The notes under the pieces were generated by a model that saw nothing but the letters and a program-made list of their open reading frames with translations, was not told the DNA's origin and did not search any database. The translations under genes and the position numbers were made by a program. A stretch of 64,000 nucleotides of DNA, from positions 184,478 through 248,477 of the forward strand of contig MU277705.1 in NCBI GenBank assembly GCA_022385805.1. The letters are read 5' to 3'. Positions 22,437 through 35,400 of this stretch are shown here, piece by piece (position 1 is the first letter of the stretch; the number at the start of each line of letters is the position of its first letter). This stretch comes from Pilatotrama ljubarskyi (lineage: Eukaryota; Basidiomycota; Agaricomycetes; Polyporales; Polyporaceae).

Positions 22437-24406
22437 CTACGAGCTTCGAGCCTTCTTGGCAGCCTCGTACGCGTCCCACCCGATCTCTGCGATCCTGTCC
22501 ACCTTCACAAGCACCTCCTTCTCCAGGGCCTTCAGGTAGTCATCCATAGCGTTGATGAGAGGCGGTTGTCCGGAGGAGAGGATACGAACAGCCAGAAGGC
22601 CCGCGTTAGTGCCGTTGTTGATCGCAACTGTAGCGACGGGGATGCCACGCTAAGGAACGGTGATGAGCACTTAGGATCGGGCGAATCAAGGCGCAAACCA
22701 CTCACCGGCATCTGAACGATACTGTGCAAAGAGTCGACGCCATCGAGCGAGCTGCCCTTCACCGGGACGCCGATCACTGGTAGCGCAGTCATAGCGGCCA
22801 CCATACCAGGGAGATGAGCCGCGCCACCAGCACCAGCGATGATCACTCGGAGGCCTCTCGCAGCGGCAGAACGCGCGTACTCGACCATCCTATCGGGTGT
22901 GCGATGCGCTGATACGATCGTCAGTTCGTACGGGATGTTGAAATGGCTGAGGATGTCTGCCGCAGGAAGCATGGTCGGCAGATCAGAATCCGAGCCCATG
23001 ATGACGCCAACCACAGGCTGCCTATGCGAGAAGCCTCTTTGGGGGAAGAGGGGGGCGTAGAGATCGAGCTCCTTGGCATCGTGGCAGCCAGGGAGGTGTT
23101 CCAGCAACGGGCGTAGACGGGTGCTGAGCTGCGCGTCGGAGTCCGCGACGATGGTGATGTGTCCCATCTTGCGGCCTTTGCGGCAGTCGGCTTTGCCGTA
23201 TAGGTGCACGCGAGCACCAGGGACGGTGAGCGCGAACTGGGAGAAGGACTTGATCTCATCCATAGAAGAGGAGGCTCCAAGGATATTGAGCATGCACGCG
23301 GAGGGCACCTTGAGGGCGGGGGAGCCGAGAGGCAGGGAGAGGATGGCGCGGAGATGGTTCTCGTACTGAGAGGTCTCGCACGCCTCGATGGTGTAGTGAC
23401 CGGAGTTATGTGGCCTGGGAGCAATCTCATTTAGGTAGACCGAGCCTAACAAACAATGAGCACGAATACTGGCGCGCGATCATTAGAAGACAAACCATCT
23501 GCCATGAGGAACATCTCTACACCGAAGACACCAGCGCCTTGGAGAGTCTTGACCGCGTTCTCAGCGACGGTGCGCGCCCGCCCAGAAATGGATGGGTCCT
23601 GACTGCGCAGGGGAGCAAACACCAGATGGCAGATGTTGTCCTTGTGTACGGTCTCGACCACGGGGTAGGAGAGGATTTCTCCTGACTTGGAGCGTACAAC
23701 CATAACGGCAATCTCCTTGACGAACGGCACCCACTTCTCAGCGTATAGTGGCCGGTTTCCGAGCGCGGTTATGGCTTCTTGTGCTTGCGAGAGGTCGCGG
23801 ATGACATAGTTGCCTCGGCCGTCGTATGCCATTGTCCGGCTCTTCAACATGAGCGGAAGGCCCAAGCGTTCCACAGCCGCATGCACGGCGTCCACTGTCG
23901 ATTCAACGGGTAGAAAGTCGGAAACAGGGCAACCAGACGCGCGCAGGTGCTGCTTCTGCACGAGCTTATCCTGAATGGTCTTGATGGTGAACGGGCTGGG
24001 GTGTACACCGAGAGGGACCTTGGTCTCGATCTCCTCGAGAACGCCGACTTCCACATGCTCAATCTCCACGGTGAGCACGTCGACCTTGGCCGCGAGCTCG
24101 CGGATCTTGACGGGGTCTGCGAAGGAGCCGTCGATGTGCGCAAGCTTGGGAGCACGGGCCGCGACCACTTGCTTGGCGGGCGTGTGTTCTCCAACGTCGA
24201 GAACGACGACGTCGATGTTCAGTAGGGAGGCAGAGGCGGCCAACATGCGTCCGAGCTGGCCGCCGCCTGGGAATGAGTGTTAAGACATCGGATGCGGGGC
24301 AGGGATGAGCGACTAGGAATCTGGCACTGAAGTCAGCGATGCGCCGAGGCTTTGAATAATATGAGCAAGACCTACTCCTACCTAGGATCCCGACAACCTT
24401 GTCCAT
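22437..24406 (-). CDS. ADE2: Phosphoribosylaminoimidazole carboxylase
   Basis: Fungal Ade2, which carboxylates aminoimidazole ribonucleotide in purine synthesis. Exons 24406-24382, 24266-23496, 23445-22706 and 22649-22437 give 582 residues, the usual size. It opens with [18 protein letters not shown], the PurK nucleotide-binding loop. The ATP-grasp region follows with [21 protein letters not shown] and [20 protein letters not shown]. The PurE half follows: [38 protein letters not shown] and [15 protein letters not shown]. All catalytic landmarks are present. A frame without stop continues upstream of the ATG, but the chosen Met is the one directly before the conserved loop. Divergent from RSA3 across 223 bp. 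Loss of this enzyme gives red, adenine-requiring colonies in yeasts. Confidence 0.95.
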
Positions 24407-24629
24407 CGCTTTACTGACGCCTTCCCAGATCAGCCAGAACGCGATGAAAAGCGCGATAGCGCAGGGGCTCGGGATGCGAGATGAGTGCGGAGGACAAGTC
24501 CTGCAGAACACAAGTCCGACAAAATCGGAAGCGCCGATCTTCAAACTTTTTGCACTTGGACGCCGTGCAATGCATCCTCCTCACCGCCCGCGACGACGTC
24601 CACACCTCTCTGCCCGCCCTCCCTGAGAC
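24407..24629. promoter_or_regulatory. Shared divergent promoter region, ADE2 and RSA3
   Basis: Only 223 bp separate the two start codons, so the promoters and both 5' UTRs must share this stretch. I see no clear TATA box for either gene. Inference from layout only. Confidence 0.5.
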
Positions 24630-25326
24630 ATGGCACCGGCGGCACCTAGACCACAAGCAGCACGGAAACGCACGCGCAAGAGAAAGCGGCGCAATGTCTC
24701 CTCTTCCGAGTCTTCCTCATCGGACGACTCGTCCTCGGACTCTGACGCGCCTCAGCAGCAGGGCGTCGTCCGCGTCGCGGTGAAGTCGCAGGCTGCGAAG
24801 AAGAATCAGCCTAAGCCAGCACCGCTCAGCGAGACCTCTTCATCCTCGTCCTCATCATCTTCCGAGTCTGAGTCCGAGGACTCGGACGCTGAGCCCGCGC
24901 GAGCTGCCTCACCACGAGCCGCACCGGACGCAACAGCGGCACCTTCACGACCTCCGCGGCGAACACCATCACCTACGCCACCTCCTTCCACTGTTCCCCG
25001 ATTCCTGCCAGGGAAAGGCACCTCAGATCAGGACAAGGAGAAGGAGCAAGTCTTGAAGGAGCGTTTCAGGAAGTTCTGGATGGCTTCCGTTGCGGACGCG
25101 TTCAAGGATGACCTTGAGGAGATCCGTAAAGTGAGTCCAGCGAACACCCATCCCCGATGCGTGAAGGGCTCATGAGATTCTGTAGCACGAGCCAAACCTC
25201 ACGACGTCGCGATTAGCGATGCTCATCGACTCGTTAGCTGCAGGCGGAGACGTCTTCACATCCTCGAGGGTAGAACCTGACAGCGGCATGACAGAGATGG
25301 ATATCGTACTTGAGCACAATACATGA
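24630..25326 (+). CDS. RSA3: Ribosome assembly protein 3
   Basis: Two exons, 24630-25130 and 25186-25326, encode 213 residues. The first two thirds are low-complexity: a basic start (RKRTRKRKRR, likely a nuclear or nucleolar signal), then long Ser/Asp/Glu runs and Pro-rich stretches. The C-terminal part is the conserved domain, FRKFWMASVADAFKDDLEEI, then HEPNLTTSRLALLIDSLAAG. This is the Rsa3 signature, including the characteristic N-terminal part of the domain that binds early 60S particles. The intron falls exactly between IRK and HEPN. Yeast Rsa3 acts with the Dbp6/Npa1 (Urb1) complex, and the neighbour ending 36 bp downstream on the other strand is URB1. Confidence 0.85.
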
Positions 25327-25362
25327 CCACGGATATATCACACGACCCTCTGTACGAACAAG

Positions 25363-28300
25363 CTACCCGTCCGCCCTGAGAATGCCCAGCACCTCTCGCC
25401 TAGCCCATTCCCCTGCCTCGCTCCTCGACGTTCCCGCGATAGAGCGCCAGATTAAGAGACGACTCGAGAGAGAGTCCCACTCTTTGGTCTTCGCAGGGAG
25501 CGTCATGGACGCTCTCCAGAGCGATTCTACGCATTCACCCCATATCTCCACTGTCGGGCTTGGCGGCGGGTCGAATAGGTGCTGCGAGCGGTGCAGCTTT
25601 ACCGGGCCCATGTCGTCCTCGTACAACAGCAGCTGAGCCGGAAGGCGTCCTGATGTAGGAACAGCGACCTCCCCCTCCATTTCCTTGAGCCAGTGCATGC
25701 TTCGTTGTAGCAGCGCAGGGAGGTGGGAGGGCGATTGGCCGGCTATGAGGGAGAGCCTGAGTATCACAGGAACCAATGCGAGGAATACGCTTAGAGAGCA
25801 CGCTGGCACAAAGACAATTGTTCGCGTTAGCATCCATTCGCGCGCGAGAAAGGTCGCTGCATACCTGAGTGATGCAAGATCAAGAGCACACAGCGGCTCG
25901 CGATAGCTCGCCACTCGCCGTCCGTTGCTGTCTCCACCTTGCTGGGGTTGACGACAGCGAGGATGTTCTCGAGGATCCGTGCCCAGGCGATGGCTTCCTC
26001 ACTGCGCATTGTCTGCAACTGCATCTCTACCCAGGACAGGAGCGCGTGCCGCAGAATGAGAGAGGTCGTTGCACGCGCATTGCAAGTGATGTTCGCAAGG
26101 ACCTTTGTATGTATCAGTCTCCGGTCTCAGTCTTTACGAACGATCATGGCACTCACTTCGAGTATTCCTCGCCTGAGTGTCTTGTCCCGCTCTTCGCTCT
26201 GGAATAAGCTCGCCAGCAGGTCCCAGGTATGGCGCCTCTTCAGAATCCGCCACTCCTCGTTCCCTACGATCCCGTCACTCAGGAAGCGCACCATCCATGC
26301 GCGCTCCTTCTTCCAGTCGTCCGAAGAACTGTAGAGCATGCCGTACAGCATGGGGACGTCTGCAGGGTCAAGGGTCGGGCGTTGCAATAGGAAGCGTGCG
26401 GTGAGCGGATAGATGAAGTTTGAGGGATAGAAGATGCCGCGGAAAGCGTGTGCGAGGAGAAGGGTGGTAAACGCGGGAAGCCGGGGAGTCTCTCCCAGAG
26501 GCTCGGTAGAATGCAGATCCTTGAGGAGGTTGAGGATGTACATCACATGTGGCTTCTCTTGCAGATCTGCGTTCTGGAACAAAAGTGGTCAGGAAGATCA
26601 GAACAAGCTCAAACGAAGGTTGTACCTCGAGAGTGCGATACAGGGATGCTGTTTGCGCCCACGCAATATTCCGGAGCTCGGCATCCTTCGCCGACAATGT
26701 ACGCAACAGCAAACTAACGACGTTTGTCCGGAACAGTTGCACCCAAGCGAGGGCGGATGCCGGCGCGCCCTCCACGAGCATCTGCGCAAACAGCAACAAA
26801 ATGAAAACTGGGTCGTACAGACTCTCACTCGAGCGACTGGGCTCGATGTCGTCTGCGTCAAGCGTCCTCCAGTCTGGGTACTCAAGACATGTCTTGAGAA
26901 CACGGCTCGGGTCAAGACTCTGGAGTGCCTCAAGTACAGCACTTGATGAGACATCGGCGTTTCCTGCCCATTGGCTGAGTAGCGATGCCACGGATATCTT
27001 CCGCGTTGCTTCGAATAGGCGGAAGATGGAAAGGATCTTGCGGTCGGCGACATCCAAGGTGCCACCATAGACCCCCCGCAGAGGTTCGATATGGCTAGGC
27101 TGGCAGGTGTTGGTGGGGTGCAGATGGAACAGGGTATGTAGCAAGTCGATGATACTATTCCGCGCGGAGGCGTCCTCATTCGAGCTTGACACTGCGCAGA
27201 GCTCGTAGAACCGGGCATGTTGCACAATCGTCTGGAGATACTTGTTGACGCTGACAGGCTGAAGTGATCTCAGTTGACCATCGCCATCAGAGGCTATTTT
27301 ATGAGGCATACCTTCAGGTTGGTTGATTGAGCAAGCAGGCGAACGAAACGTGTCCCGTCAGCGCTGGCAAGGCGCTCCTGGACAACGGCAGCGATGACAG
27401 GCTCTGCGAGATGGCTCTTCACGGGTATAGGAACCCGGATCAAGGCAACTGGTAGTATGTAAAGTGAGCATTGGTCCAGATTACGTAGTTCTATGCTTAC
27501 CCAGATGCGAGAGCGTCTCCCGACTTTCTGCGGTGTCAACAGTATTGTCCGCAAAGTGCCTGACAGCCCACTTGAGGCCGAGGTCAAGCAGCTGCTCCCC
27601 AAGGGATGCAGCGTCGGCACCAATCGTCCGAGCGAGCGTGACGGCGACGGTCAAGCTATGAGGCGAAAGCTTCTCCGGAGCTACCGATGCTAGCTCCTTG
27701 CTCAGCAACTTCAGGAATTTTAGCCGACTTGTAGGCTGTGTGGTGACGATTGAAGAAAGACTGGCGGCAGCTTTGTTGCAGACGTCTTGAGTATGGCGAG
27801 CTTCCTTGATAACTTTCACCAAGCGAGCAAAGTGCGACGCGAGAACGTCCCCATGACCAACCGGCTGAGTGTCGCCCTCGCGAGTTGAATCGTACAACGC
27901 GAATATGACCTTCACTAGGTGGGGGGTGCTGCAGCTTTGGGACGCGGAGGATTCGAGCCACGCGATGATTGGAGCTCGAGCAGACTCCCGGCGATATAAC
28001 AGTATAGTGAGGATGTCGACGGCAGCCTCCGTCCAGCTCTCCGCTTCCAGGAAGGACTCCACTGAGAGCGACGGCACTTTCATGAGGCGCAGAGTCCAGC
28101 GCTTGTCAGCAGAAGGCACCAATGATGTAATACTCCAGTCGGAAAAGGGCCGCTCAGGAAGACATCCATCGTGACCCAAAGGAAGCGATCCCTTCATCCC
28201 AGAAGCGAGGAGCGACTGAAGTGTCGGTGAGTTCGGAGATAATACCTGGAGTCGACATAGAAGCGGAAGAGCCTGCGTGGTCGCATCTTGCTCGCGAGCG

Positions 28301-31300
28301 AGGCTATCAGCGGTGGCATCGAGTGCACGTTCTATGAGCTCGCGGACACGAGGCGCACTTGAGTGTCCTGCTCGGTCGGCAAGGTAGTCAAGGAGGCCGA
28401 AGACTTCCGTCACGCTGGAGTACCGAAGCCATAAAAGTGCAGTAGCGATCTGAGTGGCCAATCAGCCTGACTCGGACTTGTGAGCAAGACTGGAACACAC
28501 CTGTTCTTCGTCTGCGTTGTCGGAAGACTCGCGAAGAGTGAGCGTCCAACGACTAGTGAACCCAGCAAGGGCTTGCTGCACATCCTCTTCGCCTGTCGCA
28601 AAGCAGACATCAAGAAGATCGCCGAGTCCTGGAAGTATACCTTGTGAGTTACTTCCTATATTTGAATTGTCGCCTTACATACCTTCTCTAACGGCTGGGA
28701 TGAGAGGCCTGGAACAGAATGACTTGATGACCTCCGCCTCAACGCAGGATGAAAGGACGGTCGTCACGTCGTCCGGCTTTGCGGAGCATTGAAGCCTATG
28801 GAGTATTTCGGCGAGGAGGCGCAAGTAATCTCCTACCGCACTCTTCTCCACAGTAGGGGAGGACAATCTATGCAGCACAAGGTGGGTAGCCCGCTTGGCG
28901 GAAACGGTGTCGGGAGTCAACGCGAACAAGCGTTCGATGATGGCAGTCCGACACGCCTGATCCCGTACTTGCTCGTGGTTGCAATGCAGAAAGAGGATAT
29001 CGAATGTGATGCTGTGAGAGCATTTAGTCGTCATTTCGCACGCTTTGGTGAAATGGTCCTACGCTTCGGCAGCAGAAGGATCAGACGCAAGACTGGGGTC
29101 TGTCCAGAGCGAGACCTCTCGAGGGTTGATATATTGGAACAACTCTTTGAGCGCCAGTTCATGGAACCTCTGGACAACCCGCACGAGGCGGCTGAGTTCT
29201 GAAGAGTGCAACCGAGGACCGACCAGACGAAGCCAGTCGACGAGCTCATAAGCAGATGTCTGTCGCTCCGACTCGGAGGTAGCTGCGCGACATATTCAGC
29301 CAGAGCGTACCGACTGAGGTGCAGGAGGGGCTCACGTTCATCGATCTTCTCGACTCGCTTCAGGAACTCTTGTACGGCAGGTGTGGGTTCCTGGTCCATG
29401 AGCGCTTGCGGGTCTTGTAGCTGATCCAACTGGGCCTGCAGGAGTGCTACGTCACGCCTGATGGCCGCTCGCATCGTCGGATGCTGGGAAAAGAGCTCCT
29501 GGTCACCCGTGAGGGTGACGAGCTTCTCCGCGATGGCACGGGGCAGAGCAAGGTCGATGCTCTTGCTCGCCATCCGAAGCACGAGTTTGCGCACGAACGC
29601 AAATAACGCAAGCGCATCTGAGGAAGTGAGCAGCTTCGCCCTGATTTTAGCAGTGAGTTGCTCGATGACCGTCGCCAGCAGGGGACTCGGGAACGTCTCC
29701 GGCCTCTCCGCGATCGAGGCCGGTCCTTCACCGTCCTGCGTCTCGCGTGCAGAGGAGTACAGCGCCTGCAATTCCTCGATGTACTTGTACGGCGTCTTGA
29801 CACAGCGCTGCACGCAGTCGTCGAGGAAGGTGATGACGCCGTCGCCTTCGTCCGTCAAGGGCGGACCGTCAGGCGCTTGCGCACCAGGAGCGCGTCTTGT
29901 GAGCGGGAGGGAATCAAGCCAGAGCGCGATCTCGTCCGCATCATGCTGGAACAGCACACCAGCGGAGAGGATGTGTCGCAGGAGGGCAACGATAGCCGTA
30001 CGCACGGAAGGTACAAGTGTGGCCACGTAGGCCTTGAGAAGAATATAGAAGTTGCTGTGTTTCGAGCCTATAGGAGGGCATTCAGTAAACGATAGCAGAC
30101 TCGTTGATCATGTCAGGATCTCGTACCTGACTTTCCGGACCAAGTGAAATGCTCGCTTTCCCTGAGCAGCCGTAGGACGTGCAGCTGGCGCAGTGTGTCC
30201 AGTCCCGCAGTGGGACTGCCGGAAGACGAATGCACCAGCATATCCTCGATCGCCTGCAAGAGCTTCCCGGCATCAAATCGCGCCTCGGCCACTACGGACG
30301 GCAAGAGACGGTGGTAGAGCCATAGGAGCCGATGCGCACTCTCCGTAAGCAGCGCCGTGCGGGTGGGGTTGGGTGCACGCTCTTTCTGCTTTTCCTTGCC
30401 CTTCTGGTCTTCCTTGCTCTGCGCCTCTGTCGTTTGGCCGGTCTCGTTCAAACGCTGAGAGAATCCTACGACCACCTGGAAGTCTGGGACGCGTTTCCGC
30501 ACCTCGCGCTCGACATCTCGCCGGCGCCGTGTCCATAGACCCTCTTCTTCGTCCTCCTCCAGAGCGCGCTCAACCGTTTCGAATGCCCGCAAGACCTGCT
30601 CGTACTTCAGGAGACATTTGGCGAGCGCTAGCGCCGTCGCATGCTGCACGAGTGGCGAAGGCGCCTGCAACCCACGCGACAGGTGGGTCTTGATGTGCGC
30701 AGTGGGCAAGATGTTCTCGATGATGGCTGACAGAGGAGGAGGCGAAGGCTGGTACAAGGAAGTACTGTTGCTGCCGCTCTGGGGAAGGAAGAAGGACGAG
30801 GTGGGGACGGGAAGCGAGACGACCGCACCAAAGAACGCGATGTTCGCCAGCCATTTTGAGGACAGACGAGGCTCAAGGGCGAGGCCTGCAGAAGACCAGT
30901 ACCTGAGACACCCGACGTTAGCAGTGAGGGCGTAAAACCATAGTGTCGGGCGCTTACCCAGCGACAAGTTCTGGACATGCAGCGAGGATCTTCAGAGCAA
31001 GCTCCTGCTGGCGAGGATCCTCGTTCACTTTAAGAGTCTTCAGGACGTTTGCGAGAATCTTGTTGTATATTTTGCCACCCTTCTGGGTCTCCTCACCATC
31101 GGCCCTCTCCTGTGCGTCCGCGAGGCCTTTCTGATCTGTGTCGGTCTCGCGGAGATACCATCCCCGATCATGGAAACAGAGGCCTACGCCAGGGTGCGTG
31201 CATAGAGCGAGCAGGAAGTGATGCACGACGTCCGCGGGCACAGACTCTGGGTGAGGGCCTTCTGGGACGCTACGTTCATATATCCGGAGCAGCTATATGC

Positions 31301-32432
31301 GACGGTCAGCACACGGCTGGATCGCCTCAATGGTCAGCGTGAAGGCTCACTTGGGAGAGGGTCACTTCGCTGAAAACTTGAATCTTCAGCGTCCGCTTAA
31401 GCTTAGCATCTGACCAGAGACCCGCCCAGCAGACCTCGAGCACCCGCCGAATAACGGAATACGAGTCCTGCCAGAGGCCCTTGAAGACAATGGCGAAGGC
31501 ATCGCGATGCTGCTCTAAAAAGGCTGCTTTGACTGAGGATGGTGTGTTCGTATCGAGGAAGGAGAGGACGAGCAAAATATACAGCGTCCGGATGTCTGCG
31601 CGGATTTAGGTAAGCGACGAATGGCCTGGTCGTAGGAGTGCACGAACCCGGTCGATGTAACATGTCGACGTCCTCGTCCCCTTTCGACTTCCGCCTCATC
31701 TGAAGGAGCTTCGGGAGAGACTACCGGAAGGGAGATATCAGCCGGGTATCCTGAGGAACGGGGATGTGGAGGAACAACCTTCATCTCCCAAGCAAAGGCC
31801 TCCAGGACGGCCTTACGTTCTCGCCCTCCAGCAAAGTTCGACATACTGTTGAACAGCTTGAGGGTGACGAGAATCAGTTCGGTGTGCTGTCCGGACAGAT
31901 ACAGGTTGAGATGATGGGTCCATTGCTGCGAAAGCAAGGTGCGCAGAAGTGGCTGGGCGTAGGCGTGGTAGGTGTAATGGGTGGAAAGGAGATTGAGTAG
32001 CGCGGCTACGGCCCCTACGACAGCTGAGAGGAGAGACAATTGTCTCTGTGAACGACAGTTAGCTGTAGTACAGGTGAGGTACTCAGGCCGACGTACAGAG
32101 GTCGCTGCTTCCCATATAGCAAAGAGCCCTTGCGCTCCCGGGTCTATCTCCAGCCATTCTTTGGCCAGCACCAATCGCTCATCATTGACCGCGACATTCG
32201 TCTCGCTGCTCTTCACCGTAAATTGATTGCGGAGAGCATTCAGACCTGTGACACTTGAATCAATAGCCGAACGTCGGGACCAGCATCATTTGGCCATACC
32301 TTCGATCAAGCCAGCCTCAGTTTGGGCCTTCAGCGCACGTTGTATGTCTTTCACAGAAGCGTAATTGCTAGAAGATTTATGTGCTGCGTCGACCTTGCGT
32401 TTCTTGGGCGGATGCTGTTCCCGAGTAGGCAT
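25363..32432 (-). CDS. URB1: Urb1/Npa1, nucleolar pre-60S assembly factor
   Basis: Very large protein, 2066 residues in 17 exons whose phases all close: 32432-32300, 32245-32097, 32045-31779, 31720-31648, 31595-31351, 31292-30958, 30902-30127, 30067-29336, 29282-29063, 29011-28683, 28628-28501, 28449-27501, 27448-27312, 27258-26626, 26573-26157, 26102-25865 and 25802-25363. The family scaffolds early 60S pre-ribosomes together with Rsa3, Dbp6 and Urb2. The start is the ATG that opens PTREQHPPKKRKV, which includes a classical basic nuclear signal. Family landmarks include SAVVGAVAALLNLLS, LKLFNSMSNFAGGRERKAVL, LSFLDTNTPSSVKAAFLEQH and KGLWQDSYSVIRRVLE. The rest is helical, Leu-rich and repeat-like (HEAT-type) as expected. 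Exon 9 was found by using the GTGAGC donor at 29335; the uncut frame would end in a nonsense tail. Confidence 0.9.
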
Positions 32433-35400
32433 GACGGGGAATGCGCGAGACTGAGAGAAGGACGGTTGTGGAGCAAGGATATCCAAGGAATCCCGACAGT
32501 ACTATCAAAGGCGTTTCGAGCAGATCCCGTCGTACCAGGTTGTTGCACAGTTCATGTAGATGGCAGTAGATGATGAGCGAACACGACAAGCCGGGGTCGC
32601 ACTCCTGGCCAGCCGACAGCCACAGTCCGAAGTGCGATCGGCCCGGCGTCTGCAGTATTTTTGTATTACGTAACGCACGCCTCGCGTTGGTGGCGGTGCT
32701 GCACGCTAGTACCTTCGTGTCCGCGACTCAATCGACTTGCAAGTCCGAGTCGCATGCGTGCACGTCTGCTTTCCTTCACAGTCGCACACGTCCGGGAGCC
32801 CTCTTTAAATATATCGTCCGCTGATGCACGTATGTCATACAGTACTACTTCTCGGATGCGCCTCGCTGAAGGTATCTGCGGAACTTCTGTGCATGGTTCG
32901 ACTCCTCGCTACTCCTCAAAATCATCCGCGAGTCGTTCTTGTCAAGTTTCGGAACGCGATGTAGTCGTTCCACGTCCATGCGTGTCATATCTCCCCCTCA
33001 TTCATCGGCCTCTGCTAGCAGGGACATTCCACATGTGCATGGGCAGCACAGGTAACCGCAGAATATGCCGAACTTTCTGTTGATCTTTGTGGCGCCGGCG
33101 AGTACTCCTAACAACCAGAAATGAATCCACAGTCAGCACCATCGTATACTTTAGAGCTATTTTCACGCAAGGCGTCGACAAAGCTTCAGTTCGGCTTACC
33201 GGAGATCAGGTAAAGAGGAACTTTGCCTACGGCTTTGAAACCTGTTCCGACGCTGCGGGTCGCACTTAATCTCTTAGTTTACACGCAAGCAACCTTCCAG
33301 GACGAACCTCATCGCTCAGCGGTCGCGATTGTATCGATCAGAAGAAGAGTATCGTTGGAGTATGGTGCTCATGCGCTCCGGTGAGCTGCGACTTATCAAG
33401 CCTATCAAGGGCACAGCCATCCTGCTGTGATCTCTGTACTGTTCGACGGTTGGGCAGGAAACGAATCAAAAAGCGAAGATGGATGTCAAGACGAGGGGAA
33501 TATGCCGAGCCACCCTTAGGTCGGAGTGTGCCGAGTTCCCCTTGTACATTGTCACGGAATCCAAGGGCTGTTATATTACGCAAATCAATGTCGGGAGGCT
33601 CGAAGACGCTATTGGTTGACGGACGTAGGGGATTGACTCGAGAAGATGCTAGACCCTGAGAGGTGGTTTTACATGAAATGGCTCTTGATCACACACTCGC
33701 AGTGGTGCTTTACTGTGATCGTCGTACTCACAGTGCATGCTAGTCTCCTTGCTGCGAACCATTGTGAGGTGTGTTGCGGCGTACTGTAGCTGTGCTGGCA
33801 GTGGTGGGAACTTCTCGCACGAGTACATATCTGTAAAGCCTGTACCCATGCCTTGTCTATCGGTTTACTGGCAGGCATGTTGACAACCAGTCAGTGCCAT
33901 TGGGACCCTGCACACGTCTGGCTGGTCCAACTATATGGAACAGGAGGATATGCATTCAAATGCCCGTGTTGATCCTCACGTCTTAAACTGCAACCAGGGT
34001 GGCCTTCCTTCCCGCCAAGAGCCTTGACAGTATTTAGTAGGCGCAAGATTCAACATTGCTGATGTACACCGCCAAACACTCCTCAGATTACGAGCAGCAG
34101 AAAGTCTCACGTTGTGAACGCCCGCTCAATCAGAGCTGGACTGCCCGCCTATCACGTTCCCGCCAGCGGACCTAATCAGCTTGCCACCAGGCCACCCGAC
34201 ATGCGACTACCCGAGATCTCGCGACCTCTGAGCAATGACTGGCCTCAGACCACCGCGCCCTCTCCATCGAGCGCGCGCTCTCCGTACAATGCCGGCGTTC
34301 CGTTCGTAGTCGTCTCGTTCGAGGCCTCGTTTGTCATCGCCAACGACGGCTTCGCGCAAGCGTGTTGGGCCGTATTTGTATCTTGCTCCCTCATATATAT
34401 ATATTCTGCGCTCGCCTTCATGAGCAGTGCAGTGCCCACTCTTGCTTACCCCTCCCTCATTCTCACTAAAGTGCCAGCAGCGCGATTCACTTCTGGCTGG
34501 TAAGTTCAGTGTTCAGGTACGTACTCAGGCTTGACCAGGTAGGTAGTATCCCGGCTGACTACCATTGCGTGTCATAAGTACTGTGTGAGTCAGTTACGCC
34601 GCCCATCCTTGTGACGTGGCAAGTAAGTAGTATATATGCTGTTATGAGTACTAGATGCTGTATATATCGAGTTTCATGGTGCCCTTGATCAAATATATTT
34701 ATTGATGCCCCTCTCAATGTCACTGTGCGGAGGTTCGACGTTCCGGTCGAAGTGGATGTGGGTTAGTGTTTTCGCGAAGTTGTTTTTAGAAAAATCTCAA
34801 TCGGTTCATAGCCGGTCGCGCGGCGAGGCGCGCGGATGTATCGTAGCCGACCAGAAAGATGCGCCCGGCGAAGCGAGAAAGGACGAGTCTGTGGCATCTG
34901 CTGGCGGCTTGCGATCACGCCAGCAAATCAGCTGGTGGAGAGCAGGACCTGCTCGGAGGCTCTGGTAATATTCGTATTGACCATCCCCGTCGCCTGGCAG
35001 GGGTGCTATCATCCGCTCCCACGGCCCTCCCCGAACCCAGCCCTACTCGACCTCACAGTCAGGCCTCGCGGATTTAGCGGTGTAGAAGACGAGACTCCGT
35101 ATCATACGCCTTCACGGGTACACAGAACTCAACGCTGAGATCGAGGATTGCGCTGCAGGGCCCACACCCAGGATCATGCCTTGGCAGAATTGTACCAGGG
35201 ACAATAATGCAAGCTGAGGTGAGGACGTCGGTCAGTTGGCAAAACACCGCACCCCGAATATGTCAAAGAGAGAAGAGGAACTTACCGATGGACGATGGCA
35301 TCGCACGCGGATTGCAATGTGGCGACTAATCTGCGACCAGTGCGACCAGCGATACAAGCATCCTCCAATCCTGAAATACACTACTTGCACTGAAGAAGGC

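Noticed and set aside
29221..29335. Apparent frameshift in URB1 near 29270
   Set aside because: A normal 53-nt intron with a GTGAGC donor and CGCAG acceptor (29335-29283) restores the frame.
32840..32910. Perfect B-box-like GGTTCGACTCC suggesting a second tRNA
   Set aside because: The flanking bases do not form a T stem, and no acceptor stem or A box is found.
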